From contig JAULJL010000024.1 in NCBI GenBank assembly GCA_030761205.1, positions 16,419,122-16,483,121 of the forward strand: a stretch of 64,000 nt of DNA. Direction: 5' to 3'. A program made the translations under genes and the position numbers. Numbering within the stretch: the stretch's first letter is position 1; every line of letters starts with the position of its first letter. Source of the stretch: Fremontodendron californicum. Its lineage: Eukaryota; Streptophyta; Magnoliopsida; Malvales; Malvaceae. Shown in pieces: positions 1 to 11,374 of this stretch. Below the pieces are notes generated by a model. The model was not told where the DNA came from and searched no databases. It saw nothing but the letters and a program-made list of their open reading frames with translations.

Positions 1-383
1 AATTCATAAGAAAACCGAGAATTAGGGTTTTTAGTGGATTTTGTTAAAATTAGGGAAAATTGCAGAAATGGCCCGATTCGGTGAAACTAAAGCCCCTAAT
101 TGATGAGGAGTGATTAAAAAATGATAGTTTAAGGCTCAGTTTGAAGAAATTCTGAGAAAAGAGCCGATTGGAGGGAAAACGAGGAAATTCCCGATAGTAA
201 AAAAAGGAAAAATCAAATCAGAAGGGAATTTGATCGAAAAAATTGGGCGTTCTCGGACCAACTCCAATTCATTATATGACAAAGGCCCAGAAAAAGAAAA
301 TCTAAAAATCGAACTTGTTTTGGGCAAAACCAGGCTTCGGAGGCAAAACAGCAAAACTAGAAAATTCGAGAAAAATACCAAAT

Positions 384-790
384 GAGCTCCAAAAATTCTA
401 AAAATTTGCAGATATCATTCTTAAATCATTTCGGAGAGATTGGCAAAAGGAAATCTGGATTCGGAGTTCATTTGAAAAATTGCCAAATCTCGGGCCCACT
501 ATGCAGAAATTCAAAAGGATAAATCACGAAAAAATAGCAAATAAATCCCGAAAAAATAGCAAATGAGCTCCAAAAATTATGAAAACTTTCAGATCACACT
601 TTTAATTTATTTGGAAGATATTGAAGAAGAAAAATCTAGATTCAAAGCTCGTTTAAAAATGGTGAAGGTTCGGGTGCACAAAAGGAAAATTTTGGGAGAA
701 AAAATCCAAAAAAATAGCAAATGGGCTCGAAATTTTTTGAAAACTTCCAGAATTAAATTTTTTATTATTTCGGAAGTATTAAAAAAATAA
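384..790 (+). repeat. ~159-bp LTR sub-repeats in copy A
   Basis: Three degenerate units each open near a GAGCTC-like box (384, 565, 723) and continue as 'caaaaatta tgaaaactt', a short AT stretch, 'ggaag/gagattg..gaagaaaaat' and 'ttcgggtgcac'. Spacing is 181 and 158 bp. The same unit occurs in all other LTR copies in the window, so it is a family character and not a local event. The 75-aa open frame here is a by-product of the repeat. Confidence 0.8.
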
Positions 791-2304
791 AATTTGAATT
801 TGGAGTCTGTTTTCTATTTATTTAGGTTTAGGGGTCAAAAAGGTCATTTTATCGAAGAATGCGAAAAGGGCTTTTCTTGCAATGGAATTGGGTTGGATTT
901 TAAGAGGGCAATCAGCCAAGCCCATGACGCAGATTGATTTTCCTGAGCCATTTCAGCTAAGGGCCAAGAGAGAAGAGGAAGGTAGTTATTTTTGTGATCA
1001 AGCCTTTGAATTTGCAACACATGGACCAATGGTTAGCAAAGGATGATGTCATATTTATGATCCTATTTCTGACATCATCTTCATGATTTCATATATTGAG
1101 GGGCTGATTATTCCAATCTAATGGTGGAATTTTTAAATAGAAGGCATCTTGAAGTGATAGCCATTGGATAAAAAAAAATAACCAACTTTCTTCTAGAAGG
1201 GAGGCCATTCGACCAAGGCTTGAGGGGAGGGCTGAAGATATTTTTTCATAAGGTTTGAAGGCTGAAAAGAGGCAGTAGCTAAGGAGAAAAGGAGAGAAAA
1301 AAGAAAGGAAAAAGAGAGGACAAAAAAGGAGAAGGAAAAGAAAGGTTTTGGCTTGTTTCTTCTTGATTTGGAAAGCTAGAGCAAGGTAGCTATGTTCTTT
1401 CATGGTTTTTCATATTTTATTGACATAATTTTGCTTTTTTGATTGATATTTTTTTTTATGAAATAAACTTGTTTCTAAATATCTACTATTTTTTTTTAAA
1501 GAAAATATATATAAAAAAAAACAACAAGTTTTCCTCTTTTTTTTTTACAAGGGCCGAATGGTATCATTGTGTTGAGATGATTTTATTTTTGATCTTGTTC
1601 ATGAGATTTGTTGTGGTAGGTTAGCTTACTTGTGTTAGATTAGCTTGATTTGTGATAGTTTGGCTTGATTGTGGTAGTTTAGCAATATACCATGCCATGT
1701 GTTTGTGGAAATACCATGCTAGGTTCATAAAACCATTCGGCCATGAGGTGTTTAAATTACCATGTTTGTATTTTTTTTATTTTTTTTTGTGTTTACTTGC
1801 TTAGTATGCTTCCATTTATGTTCACATATTTAGACCATGACATGTGTTTGTTATATTGTCATTGCTATGTTCATGAGATATGTTAGCCACCACATTTGCA
1901 TTATTATCATGTTTGCTACCATGTGTTTGTGTTATTTGTTAGCTAGGATTATACCATGTTATTTAATGACCATTCGGCCAATAGGATTCCTTTGCTTTGT
2001 GTGTGCATTTTTCATTTTGTTTAATTGATAGGTTTGCATTTCATGCCATAACATTGTGTATTTTGATTTAGTTTGTCATGTGTTTGTGTTATTTGCTAGC
2101 TAAGATTGCATTAGATTGTTTAATGGCCATTCGGCCTTTACATGTGCTCCTTGCCTTTTGTGTGCATTTGCATTTTGTTTAGGTACCATGCTTTGCATTA
2201 CTATGCCATGAGATTGTGTATTAGTTGCTGCTTGTTCATGCATTAGTATTAGGATTGTTTGGTCATTATATGTTCATGATATTTTCATGCATTCTCATCA
2301 TATT

Positions 2305-2760
2305 TTAGGTCTAGGCCATCCTTGTTTTGCCATGCATATTCCCATGCATATAAGTTCTTAAATCATATTGGTATTGCCATGCATTGTTATGCTATTTAGG
2401 TCTTAGGTCACTCTGTATTACCATGCATTTTCATGTCACTTTAGGTCTAAATCTCATTTGCATTATTATGCATCTCATGCATATTTAGATTAAGATTGCA
2501 TTTATTGCCATGCAAGTTTGTTAGGTCTAGGCCATCCTTGTATTGCCATGCATATTCCCATGCGTATAAGGTCTTAAATCATATTGGTATTACCATGCAT
2601 TGTTATGCTATTTAGGTCTTAGGTCACTTTGTATTACCATGCATTTTCATGTCACTTTAGGTCTAAGTCTCATTTGCATTATTATGCATCTCATGCATAT
2701 TTAGGTTAAGATTGCATTTATTGCCATGCAAGTTTGTTAGGTCTAGGCTATATTATGTAT
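2305..2760 (+). repeat. 216-bp direct tandem duplication in LTR A
   Basis: The phrase TTAGGTCTAGG recurs at 2305, 2521 and 2737, a spacing of exactly 216 bp twice. The first two units are nearly identical along their length (ATGCC and CATGCATAT motifs, 'ttaaatcatattggtatt'); the third is a partial copy. I did not notice this duplication in copies B or C, so it appears specific to copy A. Confidence 0.85.
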
Positions 2761-3879
2761 GCCATGCATTTTCCATACCATTTAGGTTTTAAATCATGCA
2801 TTTCATACATTTCACTTGCTGTATGTTCATGCATATCATGTCATACCACTTGATCTATGACTTAGGCCAATCAATGGCTCAAAGTCATGCTCACTTGAGC
2901 ATACTTGTGAAAAATTAAAGAGTTGTCAAATTGATTATTCTACCTTTGTGATTTTTTTTACTTAACCAATTTTTGTCCAAGTTTTTAGAAGTTTTAGCTA
3001 CTATTTGCAGGTCCTTAAGAGAGTCTCCAATATTTTTACTTTGTTTTTTAAATGATATTATCAAAGGCAAAAAAATGTGTTTTGGCAAAACAGTTTTCAC
3101 CCAGTTTTCTAACTTTCTCGATTTTTCTGGGAAGTTATCTTTAATCAGAAAATTAAGCCAATTTTTTTCGTGTATTTTTACATGTTATGAGTCTCCAGTA
3201 ATTATTTAATTTTCTTTTATTTTTTAAAAATAAGTTAAAAAATCGTGATTTAAAACTGGATAGTAGAGGCAGATTTGAATTGAAAAGAAAAACAATTGTT
3301 AATTTTGGCTAAGACATTTAGAGGGGGTTGATTAGGAACCTTAGCTACTGTCCTAGGTTGGTTTCTAAGCCTTTTTAATCTTTAAAAATGATTTTATAAA
3401 GCTCGGGTCAAGGGTGGTCAAGTCCAGGATTTCATACTTAGGAAATTAGAGCTATTTTTAAAGGGAATTCAGCATGAATTATTTTTCATCCATGATTTTC
3501 AAAATTGTTTTCAAACAATCACAAAGTATTTTGATTCTAGAAATTTTAATTTGATATATTTTCCTAAGATAGCCAGATATCTTTTTAGGTATACGGATTT
3601 CCTTATTTAAAGGAAAAAATTACACTTTCATGCATTACATTTTTCCATGTCCATGCATATTTTATAATATGTGATTTTTGCTATGATAATTTCTATGGTG
3701 TTGTTATTATTTTGATTTATATTTTATGATGTTATGTTATTTGTTATATAGTTTTGAATATTTCATGCTATCCTATGCTTTTTATTTAGTCATTTATTTT
3801 TGTCACATTATTTAGCATATACTATGTTCATGCATTATTATTTTTATTTTATTTTCATGCATATTTCATGATAACATTA

Positions 3880-4262
3880 TTTTATGTTTCATGTCATTTC
3901 ATGTCACTTAGGTTATATTCCATGTCAATTAGATTATATTATTTAGAATATGCCATGTCATTTAAAATATGCCATATCATTTAAATTTGCCATGTCATTT
4001 AAATCATATCATTTCATTTAGAATATCTTATGTTACTTATGTTATTTCATTTCATTTAGAATATATCATGCTACTTAAGATATTTTATTTCCTTTAGAAT
4101 ATATCATGCTACTTAGGATATTTCATTTTCTTTAGAATATATCATGATACTTAGGATATTTCATTTAGAATATGCTATGCCATTTAAATTATATCATATC
4201 ATTTAGGTTGCATTATATTATTTAGACTTTGTTATATCATCTTTACTATGTCATACATATTC
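3880..4262 (+). repeat. Short imperfect CATGTCATTTA-type repeats in LTR A
   Basis: Imperfect short repeats built on 'catgtcattta' and 'atatcatgctacttaggatatttcattt' fill this stretch. It corresponds to the CATG-rich variable tract of the LTR that is also expanded in copy C (44690-45050 and 62550-63260). Confidence 0.7.
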
Positions 4263-4288
4263 ATATATATATATATATATATATATAT
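4263..4288. repeat. (AT)n microsatellite
   Basis: About 12-13 uninterrupted AT dinucleotides inside LTR A, next to the CATG-rich tract. Confidence 0.95.
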
Positions 4289-5996
4289 TTAAATGTTTTG
4301 AAAAAGATATTGATTTTCAATAAAATAAAGATATTCCCGAGTTAAAATAATTCATGAGTTCTCTGTCGGGTTTGTTGGGGAGGATATCGTCAATTATCAT
4401 TAATAACAGAATATCTTCTTTAAAACGAGAATGATTCGGAAAATTTTCCAAATAAATAAAAAATTTTATATTTTGCCACGTTTGTCGGGCAATATAGAAA
4501 AAAAAATTGAATTAATAAATTTCGGATCATTTTCAATCAAAAATGGAATTATTTTTCTTTAAATTGGGAATTAATTTGAAATACTAAATTAAAAACCGAC
4601 TTTTTACCGAGACTTGAGATAACACATGATTAATAAGGTACCGTTTTATACGGGCGTTGTGGGGGTGCTAATCCTTCCCCGCACGTAACAAAGTCCCGAA
4701 CCCGATTCTTCGATTTTCTCTGGTTTATAACGCAGACTTGAAATCGGTTTTAAAAATGTTTTAATTAATTTTAAAATGTTTTACAAAACCGGTTTTAATA
4801 GGTGGCCGATCACACCTAGCTAAAAAAGATTAATGGCAACTCCATATCTTTTTCAAGATCATTTTCAAAACCTTTATTTTTCAAGAGGAATTAAGTCGAC
4901 TTTTCCTCGGGTTTTTTTAATGTCACACTTAACGAATAATAAAGTCTTGCGATGAGACTTGTTATTTTTTTAGGTTGCGACAGTCACCAACTTTAGGGAT
5001 TCTCACACGAGCCTTGAAACTTTTATAAAATGTCTATTCTCTCGTACTATTTCATTTAATGCTCATACCTTTTCCGCTTTTCGTCTCCCTTTATTTTCTA
5101 CAAAATTTTTTCAACTTTCTTTTCTACTACTACTGCTATCGCTTCAGTAACAAAGTATACTTCTCTTAAAATAAAATAAAAAAAGAAGTTCGCACTGTAA
5201 TCGTCACCCATTTTGGGAATTCTTACACGAACCTTCAAACTTTTACAAAATCTCTATTTTCTCATGCTCTTTCATTTAATACTCATACCTTCTCCGCTTT
5301 TCGTCTCTTTTTCTTTTCTACATATTTTTTTCAACTTTTTTCCATTACTACTATTGCTTCACTAACAAAGTATACTTATCCAAAAAAAAAAAGTTCACAC
5401 TTTAATCGTCACCCACTTTGGGGATTCTCCCACGAACCTTGAAACTTTTAAAAAATATCTATTCTCTCGTACTCTCTCATTTAATGCTCATACCTTTTCC
5501 GTTTTTCGTCTCCCTTTCTTTTCTACACCTTTTTTTTTTTCAACTTTCTTTTCTATTACAACTATCCCTTCACTAACAAAGTATACTTATCGGAAAAAAA
5601 AGAAGTTCGCACTATAATCGTGACCCACTTAGGAAATTCTCACACAAACCTTGAAACTTTTACAAAATATCTATTCTCTCATACTCTTTCATTTAATGCT
5701 CTTACCTTTTTCTCTTTTCGTCTTCCTTTCTTTTTTAAACATTTTTTTTTACAACTTTCTTTTCTACTACTATCTCTTCACTAACAAAGTATACTTATTC
5801 AAAAAAAAAATTCACACTGTAGTCGTCACCCACTTTGGGGATTCTCACACGAACCTTGAAACTTTTACAGAATGTCTATTCCCTCATACTATTTCAATTA
5901 ATGTTCATACCTTTTCTACTTTTTGTCTCCCATTCTTTTCTACAAAATTTTTGTCAACTTTCTTTTCCACTATTACTATTGCTTCACTAACAAATT

Positions 5997-6557
5997 ATTG
6001 TTTAATAAAAAAAAAGTATTGTTTAAAAGTTCAAAAAATGAATGCATATACTAAATATGTAAAAAAAGTAATTCAAGAATTTTCTTTGACATATAAAATA
6101 CGATTAATGTGTAATTTAGCATTGTATTATACTACTTTTTTTCAATTTAATATTTAAAAAATAAAAATTCAAAATCAAATATATCAATTTTTATTGCGTT
6201 AAGTATTTTTTATTGTTAATCAAAATGCTGATGTAGCAAATATTGATCAATAAAAAATGCCACATGTTATTAAATGAGAAAATCAGAAATTCGTCCTTTT
6301 GCTACCCATTTTGGGAGTGACGATTACAGTGTGAACTTCTTTAGAGGAGGTTCTACCATAAATTTTTTACAGTAAAGTTTTGATAAAGTGATGACATAGA
6401 TCAATAAAAATTGGTCATGTCAGCAAAGCTAATTAAAATCTCAAAACTAGTATAACCGGTTATCAAGTTAATTTTATATATATTATTATAAAATAACATA
6501 TAATATTACTATAATTATATAGATATATTCCAAATTATATAATTTTTTATGAATTCG
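5997..6557 (+). repeat. Array spacer 1, with inverted unit start
   Basis: A ~560-bp segment runs from 'tgtttaataaa' to 'gaattcgcactaaaaacg'. Near 6318-6340 it contains GTGACGATTACAGTGTGAAC, the reverse complement of the array unit start. A closely similar segment lies at 7393-7945 and a truncated one at 8985-9282, so unit block plus spacer forms a higher-order repeat. Two tracts, 'gctgatgtagcaaatattga' and 'gacatagatcaataaaaatt', are shared by the full spacers. Confidence 0.85.
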
Positions 6558-7392
6558 CACTAAAAACGTTCGCACGATAATCGTCACCCACTTTAGGGAT
6601 TCTCACACGAATCTTGAAACTTTTACAAAATGTCTGTTCTCTCGTACTCTTTCATTTAATGCTCATTCCTTTTTCGCTTTTCGTCTCCCTTTCTTTTCTA
6701 CACATTTTTTTTCAAACTTTCTTTTCTACTAATACTATTGGTTCACTAACAAAGTATACTTATCCAAAAAAAAAATCCGCACTGTAATCTTCAACCACTT
6801 TCGGGATTCTTACACAAACCTTGAAATTTTTACAAAATGTCTATTCTCTCATACTCTTTCATTTAATGCTCATACTTTTTTCGCTTTTGTCTCCCTTTCT
6901 TTTGTACACATTTTTTTCTTCTTTTCTACTACTACTAGCGCTTCACTAACAAAGTAAACTTTCCCAAAAAAAAAGTAGTTCGCACTATAATCATCACCCA
7001 TTTTGGGGATTCTCACACAAATCTTGAAACTTTTACAAAATGTCTATTCTCTCGTGTTCTTTCATTTAGTGCTCATACCTTTTTCGCTTTCGTCTCTATT
7101 TCATTTCTACACATTTTTTTCCACACATTTTTTTCCAACTTTGTTTTCTACTACTACTATCTCTTCACTAACAAAGTATACTTATCTCCACAAAAAAAAA
7201 AAAAGTTCGCACTGTAATCGTCACCCACTTTGGGGATTCTCACACGAACCTTGAAACTTTTACAAAATATCTAGTTTCTCGTACTCTTTCAAATAATGCT
7301 CATACATTTTTCGCTTTTCATCTCCCTTTCTTTTCTACACATTTTTTTTTCCAACTTTCTTTTCTACTATTACTATCGCTTCACTAACAAAG

Positions 7393-7945
7393 TATTGTTT
7401 AAAACAACCCAAAAAAATGGATGCAGATACTAAATATGTAAAAGAAGTATTTCAAGAATTTGCTTTGACATATAAAATACGATTAATGTGTAATTCAGCA
7501 TTGTATTATACTATTTTTTCGATTTAATTTTTGAAAAATAAAAATTCAAAATCAAATATCCTAATTTCTATTTCGTTAAGTATTTTTCATCATTAACTAA
7601 CATTGTTAAACAAAATGCTGATGTAGCAAATATTGATCAATAAAAAATGTCACAAGTTATAAAATGCGAAAATCAGAAATTCGTCCTTTTGCAACCAATT
7701 TTGGAGTGATGATTACAGTGTGAACTTCTTTAGAGGAGGCTCTACCATAAGTTTTTAAGGTAAAATTTTGATAAAGTCATGACATGGATCAATAAAAATT
7801 GGTCATGTTAACAAAGCTAATTAAAATCTCAAAACCAGTATAATTGGTTATCAAGTTTTTTTTATATATATTATTATAAAATAACATAAAATAATATTCT
7901 AATTACATAGATATATTACAAATTATATAAATTTTTATGAATTCG
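7393..7945 (+). repeat. Array spacer 2, with inverted unit start
   Basis: Second copy of the spacer, with the inverted unit start near 7706-7727 (GTGATGATTACAGTGTGAAC, one base different from spacer 1). It lies between the second and third unit blocks. Spacer starts are about 1.4 kb (1 to 2) and 1.6 kb (2 to 3) apart. Confidence 0.85.
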
Positions 7946-8984
7946 CCCTAAAAAAGTTCGCACGGTAATCGTCAACCACTTTGGAGATTCTCACACAAAC
8001 CTTGAAAGTTTTACAAAATGTCTATTCTCTCGTACTCTTTCATTTAATGCTCATATCTTTTCTGCTTTTCGACTCCCTTTATTTTCTACAATTTTTTTTT
8101 TCAACTTTCTTTTCTACTACTACTATCGATTCACTAACAAAGTATACTTATAATAAAATAAAATAAAGTTCGCACTGTAATCGTCACCCACTTTGGGGAT
8201 TCTCACACGAACCTTGAAACTTTTACAAAATATATATTCTCTCATACTCTTTCATTTAATGCTCATACATTTTCCGCTTTTCGTCTCCCTCTCTTTTCTA
8301 CACATTTTTTTTCCAACTTTTTTTTCTACTACTACTATTGCTTCACTAACAAAGTATACTTATAAAAAAAAAAAAGTTTGCACTGTAATCATCACCCACT
8401 TTGGGGATTCTCACACGAACCTTGAAACTTTTACAAAATGTCTAGTCTCTCGTACTCTTTCATTTAATACTCATACATTTTTCGCTTTTCGTCTCACTTT
8501 CTTTTCTACACATTTTTTTCAACTTTTTTTTCTACTACTACTATCGCTCCACTAACAAAGTATAAAAAAAAAAATTTAAAAAAAAAATTCGCATTGTAAT
8601 AGTCACCCACTTTAGGAAGTCTCACACGAACCTTGAAACTTTTATAAAATGTCTATTCTCTCGTACTCTTTCATTTAATGCTCATGCATTTTTTGCTTTT
8701 CGTCTCTCTTTCTTTTCCACACATTTTTTTTCAACTTTCTTTTCTACTATTACTATCGCTTCACTAACAAATTATACTTATCCGAAAAAAAAGTTCGCAC
8801 TGTAATCGTCACCCGCTTTGGGGATTCTCATACGAACCTTGAAACTTTTACAAAATGTCTATTCTTTCGTACTCTTTCATTTAATGCTTATACCTTTTCC
8901 ATTTTTTATCTTCCTTTCTTTTCTACACATATTTTTTTTTCAACTTTCCTTTCTACTATTACTATTGCTTCACTAACAAAGTAT

Positions 8985-9282
8985 TATTGAAAACAACAAA
9001 AAAAAAAAGTATTGTTTAAAAGTTAAAAAAAATGATGCATGTATTAAATATGTAAAAAAGTATTTCAAGAATTTGCTTTGAGATATAAAATACGATTAAT
9101 GTGTAATTTAGCATTGTATTATACTATTTTTTTTCAATTTAATATTTAAAAAATAAAAATAAAAATTCAAAATCAAATATCTCAATTTTTATTGCGTTAA
9201 GTATTTTTCATCATTAACTAACATTGTTAATCAAAATGCTGATGTAGCAAATATTGATCAATAGAAAATGCCATATGTTAAT
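8985..9282 (+). repeat. Array spacer 3, truncated
   Basis: Matches the first ~300 bp of spacers 1 and 2 and stops at 'aaaatgccatatgttaa', just before the part that carries the inverted unit start. The sequence then changes to poly-T/A-rich DNA, which marks the right edge of the higher-order array. Confidence 0.8.
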
Positions 9283-9763
9283 TTTTTTAACAAAATAAAA
9301 TGAATTTAAACGTTTTTAGAATTTTACAAAAAAAAAAAAAAACTCAAAAGAATAAAAAATTTCATATTTTTTTTAAAAATTATGTTTAATGGTAAAAAAA
9401 ATTAATTTGAAACTGAAAAATAATTTTTTTTTTTTACTTTTTCAATTTTATTGGTTGAAATAAAAATTATAAAAAAAAAAAATATGGCTCCCGAAAAGAT
9501 GAGAGAAGAAGGAAAGGGAAAAGAGAGAGAAAGTGGTAGGGGAATGGTGGGAGAAGGGGGAGTGGAAGAGTCGAAGGCCAGCATATCGATGTCGATCTGG
9601 TTGAAGAAAGCCAGACTAGCATCAGACGGATCGAGATGATCTACCCTTGGGCCGATGATATATGCTAGGCATCGATCTTCACTCCCTCGTCCCCCATCCT
9701 TCCACGACCCCTTTCTCTTTCTCCCCTACCTCTTTTTTTTCTTTTCTTTTCTTTTAAACTAAA

Positions 9764-9783
9764 AATAAATAAATAAATAAATA
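9764..9783. repeat. (AAAT)n microsatellite
   Basis: About five consecutive AAAT/AATA units after a (CTTTT)-like run; a simple sequence repeat only. Confidence 0.9.
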
Positions 9784-11029
9784 ACAGATACATTGATTTA
9801 GTTTTTACCACATGTCATGACGTTATTGGTAAGTATTTTTCATGTCATCAGTTTGATTAATGGTGTTATTGGCTAATAAAAATTAATCGACGGAATGAAA
9901 GTTGAGGTATTTTATTATGAATTATTTTTATAAGTATTAAATTGTAAAAAATGGTATAATTTACTAGCTAAATTACATAATAACCCTATAAAATACTCAA
10001 ACAATAAAAAATAAAAATTCAAAAAACTTAATTGCAAAATAATAATAAAAATCAAAATAAAAATAAAAAAGTTAAAGATCAACGGAAAATTAATTAAAAT
10101 CAACTTATTCCTCAATAAAAACCGGAGAAAACATGATACGAAACCATCAGACCATCACGAAACAAGGGGACAAAGCATTTCCTTTTGATAGAAGGAGTAA
10201 TGTTAAAATATGTATGGACAAGATCAAGTCTACAATAATCTTTCTTCTTTTCTTTTCTTTTTTTGACTTTTTAATGTGATTATTTGCTCCTTCATTTATC
10301 CTCCTGCCAATGCCACAATAAACAACAAAAAGTGGGTGAACATTCCAAGAAGGAATTAATTGAGGAAACATTTTGAAGGAGGTTTTGGAATTGGGATACA
10401 AGTTTGAAGGACTGTTTCCTGTTTGGCCTTTAGGGAACTAGATCATCTGTCAGAGTGACTTTTATCTATATTATCCGGATTCACAAATGTCGAATATAAA
10501 TGTGTTTGATATGAATATTTTTAATTTTTAATTTTTTTTATATATTTAAAAAATTATATCTCATACCTATATTTAAATATTTATTAGACAAAATGAATAC
10601 GAATACTTTAAAAACTATTATGAGTAACCTTTTATGATGGATTTTCTTTGTGTACGATAGCGTTTTAGTAAAAGAATTGATTTTTTTTTTTTTCCATTGG
10701 TATTGTTTCTAATTTAAGAAATACAACAGATATATGGTTCGTTAACCAGAAGAAACCGACACTTTTCAAGCATAGCTTTAATTATGCTTAGGAATACTAA
10801 TCATTTCAAACTTTTAAGCCGCTTCACCCTAATTATAGTTTGATATTCATAAATTTCCGAACCTGGACTTGAGGTTCTAACTAAAAGATTCAGCCTTTTT
10901 TTTCCTCTTAAATGCTAGTAGTTGACACATTTAGCATTATATGCTACTTTCATGAAAGCTTTGTTTCCTTTATAGTTTCAACAAAGTTTAGTTGATTGAA
11001 TGCCATTACACCTGACACTTTGTGTATTG

Positions 11030-11290
11030 GTATCATGTTCGTATATTTAATCATGTTATAATCATATTTAAAGTATTTTATATTTAAATAAATTTTGATA
11101 CGTTAATAATTCGTATTATATAGATTTTAAGACATTCGTATATTCGTGTCGTGTTCGTGTTTTTTTCGTGTTGTGTTCGTGTTATTTTTTCATGTTGTGT
11201 CGTATTTTAATTATTTTGTTCGTGCCGTGTTCATGTCATGTAATTCTATCATATCCAATATTACCAGATCTAAATGCGATTTCTATTGTC
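11030..11290 (+). repeat. Dispersed AT-rich repeat, copy 1
   Basis: Shares with 31760-32020, in the same orientation and order, the tracts 'aaagtattttatatttaaat', 'ttaataattcgtattatata', 'attcgtatattcgtgtcgtg', 'ttttttcgtgttgtg', 'tattttaattattttgttc' and 'atgtaattctatcata'. Both copies are diverged. It is probably a decayed transposon; no ends are visible. Confidence 0.7.
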
Positions 11291-11366
11291 GACACCGTGT
11301 AGTCAAAATAAGGCACGATAAACACATGGTAATATCGAGAAAAAACAATTTTTAACTAGCACCAAT

Positions 11367-11374
11367 ATTAAAAG
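11367..11374. repeat. Left 8-bp TSD of hAT-like element (ATTAAAAG)
   Basis: Identical to 29456-29463 on the far side of the nested 18-kb structure. Confidence 0.85.

Larger units (their letters stand above)
1..4982 (+). mobile_element. Ogre/Tat-like LTR, copy A (5' end outside window)
   Basis: Position 1 aligns by eye with the part of copy C's 3' LTR near 59240 (same 'aaaattgcagaaatggcccgattcggtgaaa'-type context, with differences). The copy ends at GGTTGCGACA (4973-4982), the LTR terminus seen in the two fuller copies, so roughly the first 500 bp of the LTR lie upstream. It holds the family's ~159-bp sub-repeats, a TATA-poor middle, CATG-rich repeats and the conserved final 350 bp. No PBS follows: position 4983 continues as a tandem array, so this is a solo LTR or the 3' LTR of an element lying to the left. 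It carries no coding capacity. Confidence 0.85.
4983..8984 (+). repeat. Tandem array, 14 units of ~205-220 bp in three blocks
   Basis: Each unit reads 'ttcgcactgtaatcgtcacc', 'cactttggggattctcacac', 'gaaccttgaaacttttacaa', 'aatgtctattctctcgtact', then 'ctactactatcgcttcacta' and 'acaaagtatacttatc' plus an A-run. Unit starts (GTCACC or variant) fall near 4983, 5202, 5408, 5621, 5824; 6585, 6787, 6995, 7219; 7971, 8181, 8390, 8602, 8807. The three blocks hold 5, 4 and 5 units. The 60-168-aa frames here follow the repeat phase and are not genes. The array abuts the end of LTR A exactly at GTCAC, so the LTR seems to have landed inside a unit. The origin of the unit (satellite, or amplified transposon end) is not settled. 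Confidence 0.9.
9283..11374. other. AT-rich non-coding DNA between array and hAT element
   Basis: I see no gene here. The contents are A/T homopolymers (9320-9480), a less AT-rich purine-rich then pyrimidine-rich stretch at 9483-9740, an AAAT microsatellite near 9764-9783 and plain AT-rich DNA. An AT-rich dispersed repeat at about 11030-11290 has a second copy at 31760-32020. The longest frame (minus, 10147-10401) shows no recognisable domain. The last 8 bases (11367-11374) are the left target duplication of the next element. Confidence 0.7.

Noticed and set aside
5651..6157. 168-aa open frame and similar 61-120-aa frames at 7003, 7981 and 8193
   Set aside because: They start at the same phase of each ~210-bp array unit and end in A-runs or the spacer; repeat artefacts.
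10147..10401. 84-aa minus-strand frame as a host gene
   Set aside because: Low-complexity Lys and Leu stretches, no domain, no splice or start context I would trust.
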